Source: Syntrophomonas wolfei subsp. methylbutyratica (GTDB lineage: Bacteria > Bacillota > Syntrophomonadia > Syntrophomonadales > Syntrophomonadaceae). Taken from it: a DNA stretch of 64,000 bases. Each line of letters begins with the position of its first letter. The first letter of the stretch is position 1. Of the stretch, positions 56,001-63,938 are shown piece by piece. Location: NCBI RefSeq assembly GCF_001570625.1, contig NZ_BBQT01000008.1, forward strand, positions 55,814 through 119,813, read 5' to 3'. The notes beneath the pieces are model-generated. The model was given only the letters and a program-made list of their open reading frames with translations, was not told the DNA's origin and did not search any database. Made by a program: the position numbers and the translations under genes.

Positions 56001-57423
56001 GATGCCGACCATGCTCCAGATGGGCGATGAATTCAGCACGGCGGATAAGACGGCTCTGCTCAAATGCCTGTTTGGCATCAATAATGCTCCTGAAGAGCCG
56101 GTTGCCGCTACAGGAATATTAGTAGTAGCCCATGGGTCGGATGAAAATTGGAACCAGCGTGTACGCGAATCAGTAACCCAGGTTGAAGTGCCTTATCCAG
56201 TAGAATTAGGCTTTTTAGATGTGGAAACAGAAAACATAGCGATGGCCGTGCAGGCACTGGAGCAAAAGGGAGTAAAACGAATTGTGGCTGTTCCCATTTT
56301 CGTTTGTTCTGCTTCCAGCCACATGGAAGAAATAAAATATATGCTCGGTTTACCCAGCTCGCTAAATGATGAAGCCGCACAAAAAAAAGGTCTGGAAAGA
56401 ATCGAAAAAACTGCTACGGTGGAATTGACCCCCGCTTTAGATGATCATTTATTGGTTGCCGAAATTATCAATGAAAGATTGAAAAATCTTAGCCAGAACC
56501 CTGAAAAAGAAATTGTAGTTCTGGTTGCTCACGGCACATCTGATCCCGAAAATCTGGCTGTCTGGAAAGAAAAGATGGCATCCCTGGGGGATAAACTGCA
56601 GCAAATACAAGGATTCAAGCAAGTATGTTGCGGATTTGTGGGAGCGGGAACACCCAAAATAAGAACCGTGGTTGAAGAAGTGAAAAATAGTAATCCTGAC
56701 TGCACAGTTATAGTAATGCCGGTTATGTTGAGTGCAGGAGTTTATACGGACAGTAAAATACCCACCAGCCTGGAGGGTATAACCTATCTGTACCCCGAAG
56801 CCGGGCAAAGAGCGCTATTGCCTCATGCCAACATAGCCAAATATATTGCATTTCGTGCCAATGACGCGATCATGGGAGACATAGAAATGCAGGAATCAGG
56901 GCAGCTATATGTGGTCCAGTACTCTGATGTTGCTCTGGAAGAGGGAGGTAAGGTCTGCGTCTGCGGCTCCCTTGCTTATCGGGCTATGCAGGAAGCACTT
57001 GAGGTTTTAAGCCCAGGGACTGTTGCTGAGCGCAGTCGTTTTACCGTATTGGGACCAAAATCGAAAGGCACTGAGGCGGCACTGCAGGCCATACTCGGTG
57101 ACGGTAGATTCCAATTGGAAGAACGGCCTCATAATGAAGCTTATTATAGTTATCAGATTACTGATTGCGAGAGGGGCACGATACTAACAGTAAAGGCGCG
57201 TCCCGAGGTATTTTCGGATAACTTCTTTGCCTTAAAAACCAAGATCAAAAATAATACCGCAACCTCTGAGGAAAAAAAGGCATTTCAAGTTCTTCGGGCT
57301 CAAGTAGTGGAAAAAGTGCGCTGGGAAGAGGCCGATAATTTGTTTGCCATCGAGGCAAGCACCGCCTTCGCGGGCGGCAGCGGCACGCAGTCCGATCCTT
57401 ACCAGATCGCAACAGCGGCGTAG
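53035..57423 (+). CDS. SLH surface protein with ZinT-, CbiX- and FmdE-like domains
   Basis: A 1462-residue exported protein. I choose ATG 53035 after AGGGAGGGATTTATT. The signal peptide (1-37) is followed by three SLH repeats (about 40-210; TFSDMQGHWGQTAIEKW, FRPNAPITRGEMAVIIDR) for cell-wall anchoring, then a beta-solenoid part and a GLUG-like region (53690-55460). A ZinT-like domain spans about 55470-56090 (GETTYVFKADDD, MPAHIHFYYA). Two CbiX-type halves follow: VVAHGSDEN with SASSHMEE, then VAHGTSDPEN with SAGVYTDSKIP, where Tyr replaces the second His. The last part resembles FmdE (VCVCGSLAYRAMQEAL). It ends at TAG inside a repeat copy, FAGGSGTQSDPYQIATAA. An extracellular metal or tetrapyrrole handling role is inferred. 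Confidence 0.75.
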   Translation: MKGKSRIVSNGRTLRKIIGMLLAVAMVVALLPITAYATFSDMQGHWGQTAIEKWSDMEIVQGWDGAFRPNAPITRGEMAVIIDRVMKYQTKSKNSFSDLGSAFYTDAILKANAAGVIKGDGTTVRPMDNITREEAAVMLGRALGLSENPTGGTAFSDYADISGWAVGGVNAMANKGYVKGFNAAFHPKRSITRAEVVAILDNSIKQLYNGNKEYTGNVSGTAIVNTPGAVLKNMKISGDLIIAEGVGDGDITLNNVTVAGNTLLRGGGSDSIHIQGGSQISNLIIEKTDNGAIRVVTSGGAVVETVWVDDGRDDIILTGSFESITVAADVTVKAVDAKIERVEVTVKNAVLDVDKESAIDALNVTGTAANTEIKVFGKVGTLTADAKISVNNQGIIARAQINANDVSINGNAPATMNVAATVTTRPATGSAPSSDGSSGGGGSSSPSFAGGSGTESSPYQIATAAQLDQVRNYLDKHFVLTADIDLSGYENWTPIGAFRPLSDAPEHVETPDPEAAFSGTFNGDGHTISNVRINQPEGMFVGLFGCTVGQEDNPTSIYNLTVENVDVTGFHLVGGVVGMQYSGCILENVNLISENTGDNTVCGNQGVGGITGISFEDMKNCRAEADIVVLGDDGAAAGVLAGGMEGCSTIECRVTGGTVRAEGKNCWGLGGLAGCIFKGIAATNCHVANVSITASGANTRLVGGLLGFTGTYDNDPPTQITECSADTTITVSDSTTRVGGLVGGSYDDETKWPVPSVYAIANCETHGSITGGSEALGSIAGYAYRSTVENCRSDMTINGDSNPPQVVQAEGFENLSAWANRGSGSFESLVNYVNDDALNDVWNAAASSEMAQMMAGMFGATVTDGASLKAMFANMASTPANNGTQIYQIKFAYDYKTIYFCDNDGHVIASHPYTFVERNDNLGMLAGETTYVFKADDDAGVLTYMAMLKPHFDEGMDETTMPAHIHFYYAATKDTLGTYKPDSVTLNGWMPTMLQMGDEFSTADKTALLKCLFGINNAPEEPVAATGILVVAHGSDENWNQRVRESVTQVEVPYPVELGFLDVETENIAMAVQALEQKGVKRIVAVPIFVCSASSHMEEIKYMLGLPSSLNDEAAQKKGLERIEKTATVELTPALDDHLLVAEIINERLKNLSQNPEKEIVVLVAHGTSDPENLAVWKEKMASLGDKLQQIQGFKQVCCGFVGAGTPKIRTVVEEVKNSNPDCTVIVMPVMLSAGVYTDSKIPTSLEGITYLYPEAGQRALLPHANIAKYIAFRANDAIMGDIEMQESGQLYVVQYSDVALEEGGKVCVCGSLAYRAMQEALEVLSPGTVAERSRFTVLGPKSKGTEAALQAILGDGRFQLEERPHNEAYYSYQITDCERGTILTVKARPEVFSDNFFALKTKIKNNTATSEEKKAFQVLRAQVVEKVRWEEADNLFAIEASTAFAGGSGTQSDPYQIATAA

Positions 57424-57714
57424 CTTGACCGGGTGCACCGGGTGTGCAATCATACCATTTCCAATCTGACTATTGCGGAAGATTCTGTCAGGGTCGCTCT
57501 CTTTGGTGCCAATACTTAAACCTTGTCCGGCGTACCGTTGCTTATGTTGGATAAGCACTTTGCGGGAACTGCCCCGCATTCCCAGAGTATCTATTTTTTC
57601 AAAGGCAGCATTCGCAACAATATTAAAGTCGGGAGGATGGATGCCACCCAGGAAGAAAGCGAATGGTGCAGCAGGAGGCGGTCGGCTGGTTGGAGCATGA
57701 AGGCTTCATGAACG
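57424..57714 (+). pseudogene. Broken repeat tail fused to ABC-transporter debris
   Basis: After the TAG, LDRVHRVCNHTISNLTI-like codons and LDKHFAGT continue the GLUG-region sequence of 54430-54720 in a degraded form. From 57587 the sequence copies 52374-52453 (the Q-loop stretch, [20 protein letters not shown]), then jumps to a copy of 52832-52874 (GWSMKAS and stop). It is a remnant of the upstream half-transporter's 3' end. Confidence 0.8.
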
Positions 57715-57763
57715 CAGGGGCAATATGATATATAATGACAGTATTAAAACGGGGAGGTGTAAT

Positions 57764-58582
57764 ATGAATTCTTCCGACATTTCCACTTATGAGAAAAGCC
57801 TGTTATTATCACAGCCCCTGCGGGAACCGGGCTTAAAAAACATTATTCAGTATCTGCCGCTTCCCAGCTCTGGAATCGGATTGGATATCGGATGCGGAAC
57901 AGGTTTTACTACATTTATGCTGGCGGAAGCTCTGGGGCCTGCGGGTAGCGTAATTGGTTTTGATATCGAAGAAAGGTTTTTACAAAGCGCACGATTGCTG
58001 CGCCAAAATAAACCGCAGATCCGCGAACGGGTTGAATTTGTCCAGGGTAATGCCGGGGATTTGCCTTTTTCGGGAAAAAGCTTTGATTGGGCCGTCAGCA
58101 TCGATTGTGTCGGCGTTCTGGATATTGACCCGGTAGTAATGTTAAAAGAAATCGGCCGGGTGCTAAAACCCGGCGGCCGGGTATTTATTATTATGTGGTC
58201 TTCCCAGATGCTGCTGCCGGGATATCCGCTCCTGGAGGCGCAATTGAATGCTACTGCGGCCGGCATTGCTCCTTTTAAAACCGGGATGGCACCAGACCGA
58301 CATATCATGCGGGCGCCGGAATGGTTCCGGTCGGCTGGTTTTCAGGATATCCAAACCCATACTTGCGCTATGGATGTTTGCTCACCTTTAAGTGCTGAGA
58401 TAATTGTTGCTGTAAGCGACCTGTTTATAATGCGTTGGGGAAGCTGCGAAAAGGAAGTGGCACCGGAAATCTGGCATGATTACCAGCGTTTATGCCAGCC
58501 CGATTCAACTGAATTCATTCTAAATGTTCCGGGATATTACGCTTTTTTTACTTATAGCGTATTTTCCGCACGAAATAGTTAA
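57764..58582 (+). CDS. Class I SAM-dependent methyltransferase
   Basis: ATG 57764 after GGGGAGGTGTAAT gives 272 residues. Motif I is GLDIGCGTGFTTFMLAEAL, with the acidic GSVIGFDIE, then GNAGDLPFSGKSFDWAVSID and LKEIGRVLKPGGRVFIIMWS. It is a small-molecule type of the UbiE/COQ5 breadth; the acceptor is unknown. Its position behind the surface metal protein hints at modification of a metallophore or tetrapyrrole, which is only context. Confidence 0.8.
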   Translation: MNSSDISTYEKSLLLSQPLREPGLKNIIQYLPLPSSGIGLDIGCGTGFTTFMLAEALGPAGSVIGFDIEERFLQSARLLRQNKPQIRERVEFVQGNAGDLPFSGKSFDWAVSIDCVGVLDIDPVVMLKEIGRVLKPGGRVFIIMWSSQMLLPGYPLLEAQLNATAAGIAPFKTGMAPDRHIMRAPEWFRSAGFQDIQTHTCAMDVCSPLSAEIIVAVSDLFIMRWGSCEKEVAPEIWHDYQRLCQPDSTEFILNVPGYYAFFTYSVFSARNS

Positions 58583-58639
58583 TGTTTACGGCGAGATTTA
58601 TAATTGCAAGCTATAGTACATATAGGGCGAAGGCGGCAG

Positions 58640-59472
58640 TTATTTGTGGATAGAAAATAAGATGGATGCAGGCGACCGGGCCAAAATAATTCCGGCTATA
58701 AGATGGCCGGCAAAATTGTCGGTGCTCTTGTCTACGTCATCCGGCTGAAAGGCCGTTTCGCTCAAATCCAGGTCTGAGGGCAGGGATTCTCTGAGGTTTT
58801 CCAGGGTTTCCCGGACCTTTTTGCCCACCGGTATGATATTTCGGTCATCTTTAAAATATGCCGCAACCAGCACGGCGTTTTTATCACCCTGTTTGCATTT
58901 ATAGGCATCGTCCTTACTCTCCATATAAACTGAGGCGATGTCTTTAAGCCTTACCATAGCGCCCGTTTGCCTGGATACGCCCACAATTATGTTCTTCATA
59001 TCATCCAGGGACTGGTACAATGCCTCGGTTTTAACATATATTTTGCCCGCTTCGTTTTCCAAAGCCCCATTGGGAATTTCCAGATTTTGCGCGTACAGGA
59101 CCTGGTTTACTTCGCTCAAAGAAAATCCGAGTTGGTTCAAACGGTCACTATCGACTTCCACCGTTACCTGCTTTTCAACCTTGCCCACCAGTTTGGTTTT
59201 ATAAATTCCGTCTATTTCACTCAGGGCATCCTCTATCTCTTCGGCATAGGCGGATAGTTCTTCATAGCTGTAGCCGCCGCCGGAAAGGCTTAACAGCACC
59301 CCGGCTACTTCAGCCACCTTGGTATTTACTTCCGGTTCAAAGCAGCCGTCGGGCAGATCGTCCTTTATTTCACCAATCTTTTCCCGCAGTTCCCGGTTGG
59401 CTTTGTCGATTTCATCACTGCCGGCGTCGGTATTATAGCAAACAATAACCACCGACACGTTTTTTCCCGACT
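58640..59472 (-). pseudogene. Internal fragment of an RND efflux pump
   Basis: The frame VSVVIVCYNTDAGSDEIDKA ... EIEDALSEIDGIYKTKLVGK ... VTVEVDSDRLNQLGFSLSEV matches the porter subdomains of RND permeases (AcrB/MdtB class). All membrane segments are missing. It ends in non-homologous sequence at 58640 and abuts an ImmA-like fragment on the opposite strand at about 59470. Confidence 0.75.
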
Positions 59473-59922
59473 CGATTGGAGGCCAATAGCTTTGCTTCGT
59501 ATTTCCTGGTGCCTGATGATGCTTTGCGTTATTATCTGAATTTAAGGTTGCAAAATTCATCACGCAAACCTAATATGCGTGATTTGATATACCTGGAGAA
59601 CTATTTTGCGGTAAGTCATGCACTGATGTTATTAAGGTTGATAAATATGGGCGTTATAAGCGAAGCAGAAGCTGAACAGATGAAAGCAGGCGTTATTTCC
59701 GCTGCTATCAGGCTGGGCTACAGTCCTGCTTTATATCGGGATACTGCCGATGATCAAGGCAGGGTCATTTATTCAAACTATGCCGAACTGGCGGAAGAGT
59801 TGTTAGAAGCCGGGCAAATAACTTATGGGAAATATGAAGAGTTATTGCTTGAAGGGGGCTATGGGGAAATATTATTTGGGGATGGAGAAGAAAATGCAGA
59901 TTCAGACGCCGGTAATCTTTGA
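59472..59922 (+). pseudogene. C-terminal fragment of an ImmA/IrrE-type peptidase
   Basis: It begins at the point where ImmA/IrrE proteins have E-x-x-A-N-x-F-A (MEANSFASYFLVPDDALRYY), continues with the helical tail and ends in EILFGDGEENADSD. The HExxH zinc motif, which should precede, is absent. Such peptidases cleave phage or mobile-element repressors; this copy should be inactive. Confidence 0.7.
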
Positions 59923-60019
59923 CACTGACTGCCTTGATTTTCTCATCCGTCCAATGGAAAACAGAGCGAACGGTCAGATGTTTATTGGACATACCACATA
60001 TCATAGGGGTCGCGGCTGA
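59894..60019 (+). pseudogene. N-terminal fragment of a PIN-domain protein
   Basis: MQIQTPVIFDTDCLDFLI is the usual start of a PIN nuclease, with the first catalytic Asp. Homology stops after about 18 residues and the frame ends 23 codons later. It overlaps the ImmA-like tail, an arrangement known from mobile elements. Confidence 0.55.
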
Positions 60020-60092
60020 GCAAAAGCAAGCCCACGGGGAAAACAAAGCACTCCAGGGCCATTAGGATGACCTTGAAGGTGACGTATCCGTT
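60001..60092 (-). pseudogene. ABC permease fragment
   Basis: The minus-strand frame reads NGYVTFKVILMALECFVFPV followed by GLLLLSRDPYDMWYV, resembling the fifth-sixth membrane segment of the half-transporter at 49864 (PYMVFITILASLIVFILPVG). Both ends are lost. Confidence 0.55.
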
Positions 60093-60392
60093 TTGGAAAT
60101 TATCCGCAAACCGCACACAGGAGTCCCGAAACCGCAGCATGGTATTTTGGCAAATACGGACATGAACATCAATCAGATCGCAGAGCTTGTAGGTTATAAG
60201 GACGCAGGATATTTCTCCAAATTGTTTTGCAGGAGCACGGGCTTATTACCAAACCAATATCGTAAACTCGAACAGAGCCAACAAAGGAACTTCCCTCTGT
60301 TTGCTGCGCTTAATTATTATTGCAAGGAGATTGTCCTCCCGTTGACTTCATCTACTTGGGTCCCCAATTATCTTTCGAGCTATACATATTGA
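60093..60392 (+). pseudogene. AraC-family DNA-binding domain fragment
   Basis: ILANTDMNINQIAELVGYKD and AGYFSKLFCRSTGLLPNQYR form the second helix-turn-helix of an AraC regulator. The first helix-turn-helix and ligand domain are gone, and the tail after RKLE is unrelated. A shorter echo of the same motif (STGILPNQYR) occurs at 62196-62225. Confidence 0.7.
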
Positions 60393-60586
60393 TATTATTA
60401 CTTTGCATGCATATTATATCAGTAGGTAAGGAATACAATGATTCCATGGAAGGGGCTTTCGGCCTTTTGGCCTGGTTTTTTTCGGCTATGGGGGCAGCTG
60501 CAGACCCATTAATAATCCGCCATGATAATAATGTTTAAAAGGGTTTGTTTGTTCAGAAGAATTGCGATGTGGCTAAAATGGCAGAT

Positions 60587-60859
60587 TTAAAACAAATCAC
60601 TATGAGTACCGGTACGTGTTAATATTAATACTATAGTATCTTTATCAATTCTATAAATTAACAACCAATCAGGTATTATATGACATTCTCTGTATTTTAT
60701 CCAATTTCCGCTTAATGCATGATCCTGATACTTTTCGGCTAATTTATCGCCATTGGCCAACTTTTTAACTACTTCAGTTAATAAATCAATATTATAACCA
60801 CGTTTTACCAATAATTTTAAATCTTTATCAAACTTTCTAGTTCTTTTGACGATATACAT
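60587..60859 (-). CDS. YafQ-family mRNA interferase toxin
   Basis: A 90-residue RelE-superfamily toxin: YIVKRTRKFDKDLKLLVKRG, EKYQDHALSGNWIKYRECHI, IPDWLLIYRID and ILTRTGTHSDLF, with the conserved H and D of YafQ. It overlaps the upstream antitoxin gene by one base. Confidence 0.9.
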   Translation of the reverse strand: MYIVKRTRKFDKDLKLLVKRGYNIDLLTEVVKKLANGDKLAEKYQDHALSGNWIKYRECHIIPDWLLIYRIDKDTIVLILTRTGTHSDLF

Positions 60860-61131
60860 TAACCTATAATCTCCTTCATCATCTCATCGACATCATAAAA
60901 TCCTTTTACAGAATCATCATGGATAATTCTATCTGCTTCTTTCATCGCTTCAATTGTCTCCGCATTAGGGATATCAACAGAGATTTCAAAAGGTATTTTA
61001 CCTTGTCTAACTGCTGCTTTTATAAATACTGTTAATGCAGTAGTCATATTCATTCCAAATTCTTCGAAAAGCTCTTCTGCCTGTTTCTTTAAATTCTCAT
61101 CAATTCGCATGGTTATACTTGTCTGCGCCAT
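60859..61131 (-). CDS. RelB/DinJ-family antitoxin
   Basis: A 90-residue antitoxin with the N-terminal ribbon-helix-helix ITMRIDENLKKQAEELFEEF, then GMNMTTALTVFIKAAVRQGK and IPFEISVD, and an acidic C-terminal toxin clamp. AAAAAGGAGC precedes the ATG on the minus strand. It forms an intact pair with the YafQ-type toxin. Confidence 0.9.
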   Translation of the reverse strand: MAQTSITMRIDENLKKQAEELFEEFGMNMTTALTVFIKAAVRQGKIPFEISVDIPNAETIEAMKEADRIIHDDSVKGFYDVDEMMKEIIG

Positions 61132-61300
61132 GATAACAGCTCCTTTTTATATTGTACTTACATTGTACTGCGGCAACTATACTGTGTAAATAGGGTAAAC
61201 GCTATATCCAGAGCACGAAAGAAATGTCGAAGGACTTAATCGAATATATGTAAGCGGTCAAGTATTTTGGAGAAATTTTGGCCAATAATTTTCCATAGGA

Positions 61301-61620
61301 CTACGGGCTTAGTATAGAATCTCGATGTTTAAGGCGGTAACTGTCGCCGGTCAGATTGAATATTTCACTGTGATGAGCGATTCGATCCAGGATAGCGGTA
61401 GCGATAACCGGGTCTCCCATCAATTCGGCCCAGTCTTCAAAACCCTTGTTTGAAGTTATTATTAAGGCTGTCTGTTCGTAAAGTGATGATATCAATTGAA
61501 AAAACAAATTAGCTTCTGGCCTGGTAATAGGGACAAAACCTATCTCGTCAATTACCACTAAATATGAAGCCTTGATCCGTTTTATCCTCTGGCGGATCCG
61601 GGTTGAGGTTGTTTGCCTTT
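61301..61620 (-). pseudogene. C-terminal fragment of an IS21-type IstB helper ATPase
   Basis: From RIRQRIKRIKASYLVVIDEI, with the Walker B region, through GFVPITRPEANLFFQLISSL, IITSNKGFEDWAELMGDPVI and AILDRIAHHSEIFNLTGDSY, this is the second half of IstB. The Walker A half and the istA transposase are missing. Confidence 0.85.
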
Positions 61621-61764
61621 AGGCTTCCACAATCTGCACCCCAGCGGGAAAATGCGTAAGCTCATGGAGAAAAACACCGATGAGTTGGAGCATTTTATTT
61701 CCCATCAACTGCCCGACGCCGCGCAGGCCGTCATCACGCCGCTGGCGTTTCTTGTCTGCATTTG
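61619..61764 (+). pseudogene. ABC half-transporter membrane-domain fragment
   Basis: GKMRKLMEKNTDELEHFISH and QLPDAAQAVITPLAFLVCI match residues in the 49287 half-transporter (KIENFIAHQLPDLVGAVALP). Only about 48 codons remain, directly abutting the IstB fragment. Confidence 0.75.
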
Positions 61765-62237
61765 AATTTCCGAAAAATCGGACTGTCAGCGATAAACGAT
61801 TTGGGGCTTCGCTCCTTGTCCGTTACGGAACTGGAGAATAAGGCGGGGCCAAATCATTCGCGCGAAAAAATGTTATATATCGAAGGTTTCTCGTTCTCCT
61901 ATAACAACCGGCAATCGCTTACTATTCCCTCTCTAAAACTGCCGCAAAACACGGTTATAGGCATTTTAGGCTTTAACGAAGCGGGAAAACCACATTTGCC
62001 AGATGCCTTTGCGGGCTGGAGAAATCGGCAAAGGGCGTGCTGCGCCATAACCACGGGCAATACAATACAAAACAAAGATTGAAACTTTGTTATATGGTCC
62101 TGCAGGATGTGAACCATCAGCTTTTTACTGAAAGTGTGCTGGATGAAATTCTTCTCAGCATGGAGGATGAAGACATTTCGGCCGCTGAGAAAAAGAGCAC
62201 GGGCATATTACCAAACCAATATCGTCCCTCTGTTTGA
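61765..62237 (+). pseudogene. Decayed ECF-type ABC ATPase
   Basis: ENKAGPNHSREKMLYIEGFS, then SFSYNNRQSLTIPSLKLPQN and a broken Walker A (GILGFNEAGKPH instead of GxxGxGKT/S) identify a CbiO/EcfA-like ATPase. After a frame change near 62030, LKLCYMVLQDVNHQLFTESV and LDEILLSMEDEDISAAE continue it. The end is fused to an AraC-like STGILPNQYR. Mutated P-loop and frameshift make it inactive. Confidence 0.75.
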
Positions 62238-62301
62238 TTCGTCTACTTATTATTGCAAAGCGATACTATATATAATACTATAATAACGGGAGGTTTTAGG
62301 T

Positions 62302-62526
62302 GTGGCGGGCGTGGATAAAATAATAGAAAAAATGAAACGGCAGCCAAACGGAATACGTCCCGAAGAAGCTGAAAAGGTATTAAAAGCAAACGGATACGAA
62401 TATAAAAGGCAGAAGGGCTCACACCGACACTACTTGCACCAAAACGGAGACTTAATAACTGTAAAAATAGAAACGCCGTTGAAAGCAGTCTATGTCAAAG
62501 ATATTTTAACCCGAATAGGTGAATAA
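62302..62526 (+). CDS. hicA: HicA-family toxin
   Basis: A 74-residue protein from GTG 62302 after GGGAGG. The HicA core is RPEEAEKVLKANGYEYKRQK then GSHRHYLHQNGDLITVKIET with the catalytic His in SHRHY, ending in VKDILTRIGE. The hicB gene follows 38 bases later. Confidence 0.88.
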   Translation: MAGVDKIIEKMKRQPNGIRPEEAEKVLKANGYEYKRQKGSHRHYLHQNGDLITVKIETPLKAVYVKDILTRIGE

Positions 62527-62564
62527 GCCGCTTATTCCTAATACCTTAGAAAGGGGTTCTATGT

Positions 62565-62909
62565 ATGCGGACGGAAGAATATGTTAAATTGCCTTATACG
62601 AGAATTATTCAGGAAATAAATGATGAAAGCGGACATTATTTTTACGGCAGGATAATGGAGCTGGACGGATGCCAGAGTACAGGCGATACATTGGAGGAAT
62701 TATATAAAAACCTGAATGAAGCTCTTGAGGGCTATATTGAAACCAAACTTGAAAACAACCTGGATATTTCCCTCCCTGTTAATCAAGAAGATTATAGCGG
62801 CAAATTTGTGGTAAGGCTTCCTAAATCCCTGCACATGAGGCTGGTCCTGGAAGCTGAAAAAGAGGGAGTTTCACTTAATCAATATGCACTATACAAACTT
62901 GCCAGATAA
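62565..62909 (+). CDS. hicB: HicB-family antitoxin
   Basis: A 114-residue antitoxin from ATG 62565 after AGAAAGGGG. The HicB domain reads IIQEINDESGHYFYGRIMEL, DGCQSTGDTLEELYKNLNEA, and the C-terminal DNA-binding part KFVVRLPKSLHMRLVLEAEK, SLNQYALYKLAR. Together with the 62302 toxin it is an intact type II module at the edge of the debris. Confidence 0.88.
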   Translation: MRTEEYVKLPYTRIIQEINDESGHYFYGRIMELDGCQSTGDTLEELYKNLNEALEGYIETKLENNLDISLPVNQEDYSGKFVVRLPKSLHMRLVLEAEKEGVSLNQYALYKLAR

Positions 62910-63290
62910 TGCATAAATGAATCATGCCCTGCCTGCCTCATGGAGGCTTTACTTAAGATTAATTAAGTCTGGATAATATCTTGCTTGTAAAGCCTTCCTA
63001 CTGCTCCTCTTCATCGCCCATTATAAACTTGTTTACGTTTTGTGCCTGAGCGTTAGCGAAAGGAATGGTTATAAATGTGAAAGCAGTTGTTTGCACAAAA
63101 TATGCTGCCGGAAGTGCTTTATACCCGGAATTGATCTTCCAATGCTGCAACTATTTTCTTTTTATCTTTTCGCCTGCTTACGGAAAGGGAATGCGCCTCG
63201 AACCACTACAATGTAGGCAATACGAAGTTGACGCTGGATACCATGATAAACTGGATTGAAATGATAAAAATTAAACATTGACCCGGGTCT
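62910..63290 (+). other. Gap with no supported gene
   Basis: A frame at 63065-63259 begins NVKAVVCTKY, like the N-terminus of zinc-type dehydrogenases, but the rest has no family features. I see no terminator, RNA or repeat that can be supported. Confidence 0.3.
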
Positions 63291-63938
63291 TTATTGTTTT
63301 GGCCTGGCCACGACATAGGCCAGGGGAAAGGAAGCTTTGAGCAACACGGAATCCAGGACGGTAAAAGCGTTTTCTTCCAGAAAAGCATGAAAGCTCTGCT
63401 GCGTCCATTTGTGATAGGCGCGCAAACCACTTAGCGACATTAGCGCAAAAAACAATAGAGCCTTTTTACTGCCTGCATGTACAAAAGTAGGCGCAATCAG
63501 TCTACCGTCCGGCTTAAGTACCCTGTGGCTTTCTGCCAGTGCTTTTTCCGGCTCCGGCATGATGTGCAGGGTGTTGCAAATGATGACAGCATCGAAACTG
63601 CCGGGAGCGAAACGAAGATCACAGGCGTTCTGCGCGGAAAAATGCACATTGGCCAATCCCAAATGTTGCGCCTTTTTCTGTGCCTTAGCTACCATACTAG
63701 GAGAGAAATCAATAGCGTCAATATTCTGCATCCGGTCAGCCAACCCAAGGGCAATAATGCCTGTACCGGCAGCAATCTCCAGTACCCGGTCTTCCGGCTG
63801 GAGCAGAAGGGCAATACGTTTGATGATTGTGCGCCACGAAGGCGCAGAGATGCAACTGAGCAAGTTGCATAATGCAGCCATGCTGCACAGAAGATGAGGG
63901 AGGGCCCCTCGAAGCCGCCATACAGGTGGAGGCTTCAA
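63291..63938 (-). CDS. Class I SAM-dependent methyltransferase, N-terminus uncertain
   Basis: Motif I is VLEIAAGTGIIALGLAD, followed by IDAIDFSPSMVAKAQKKAQ, FAPGSFDAVIICNTLHIMPE and SHRVLKPDGRLIAPTFVHAG, as in UbiE-like enzymes. The first 30 or so residues (MKPPPVWRLRGALPHLLCSM) are unlike the usual helix before motif I and have no ribosome site, so the true 5' end may be lost or lie at an internal ATG at 63878. The acceptor is unknown. Confidence 0.65.
   Translation of the reverse strand: MKPPPVWRLRGALPHLLCSMAALCNLLSCISAPSWRTIIKRIALLLQPEDRVLEIAAGTGIIALGLADRMQNIDAIDFSPSMVAKAQKKAQHLGLANVHFSAQNACDLRFAPGSFDAVIICNTLHIMPEPEKALAESHRVLKPDGRLIAPTFVHAGSKKALLFFALMSLSGLRAYHKWTQQSFHAFLEENAFTVLDSVLLKASFPLAYVVARPKQ

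Noticed and set aside
63065..63259. Zinc-type dehydrogenase N-terminus (NVKAVVCTKY)
   Set aside because: Only about ten residues look familiar; too little to call even a pseudogene.
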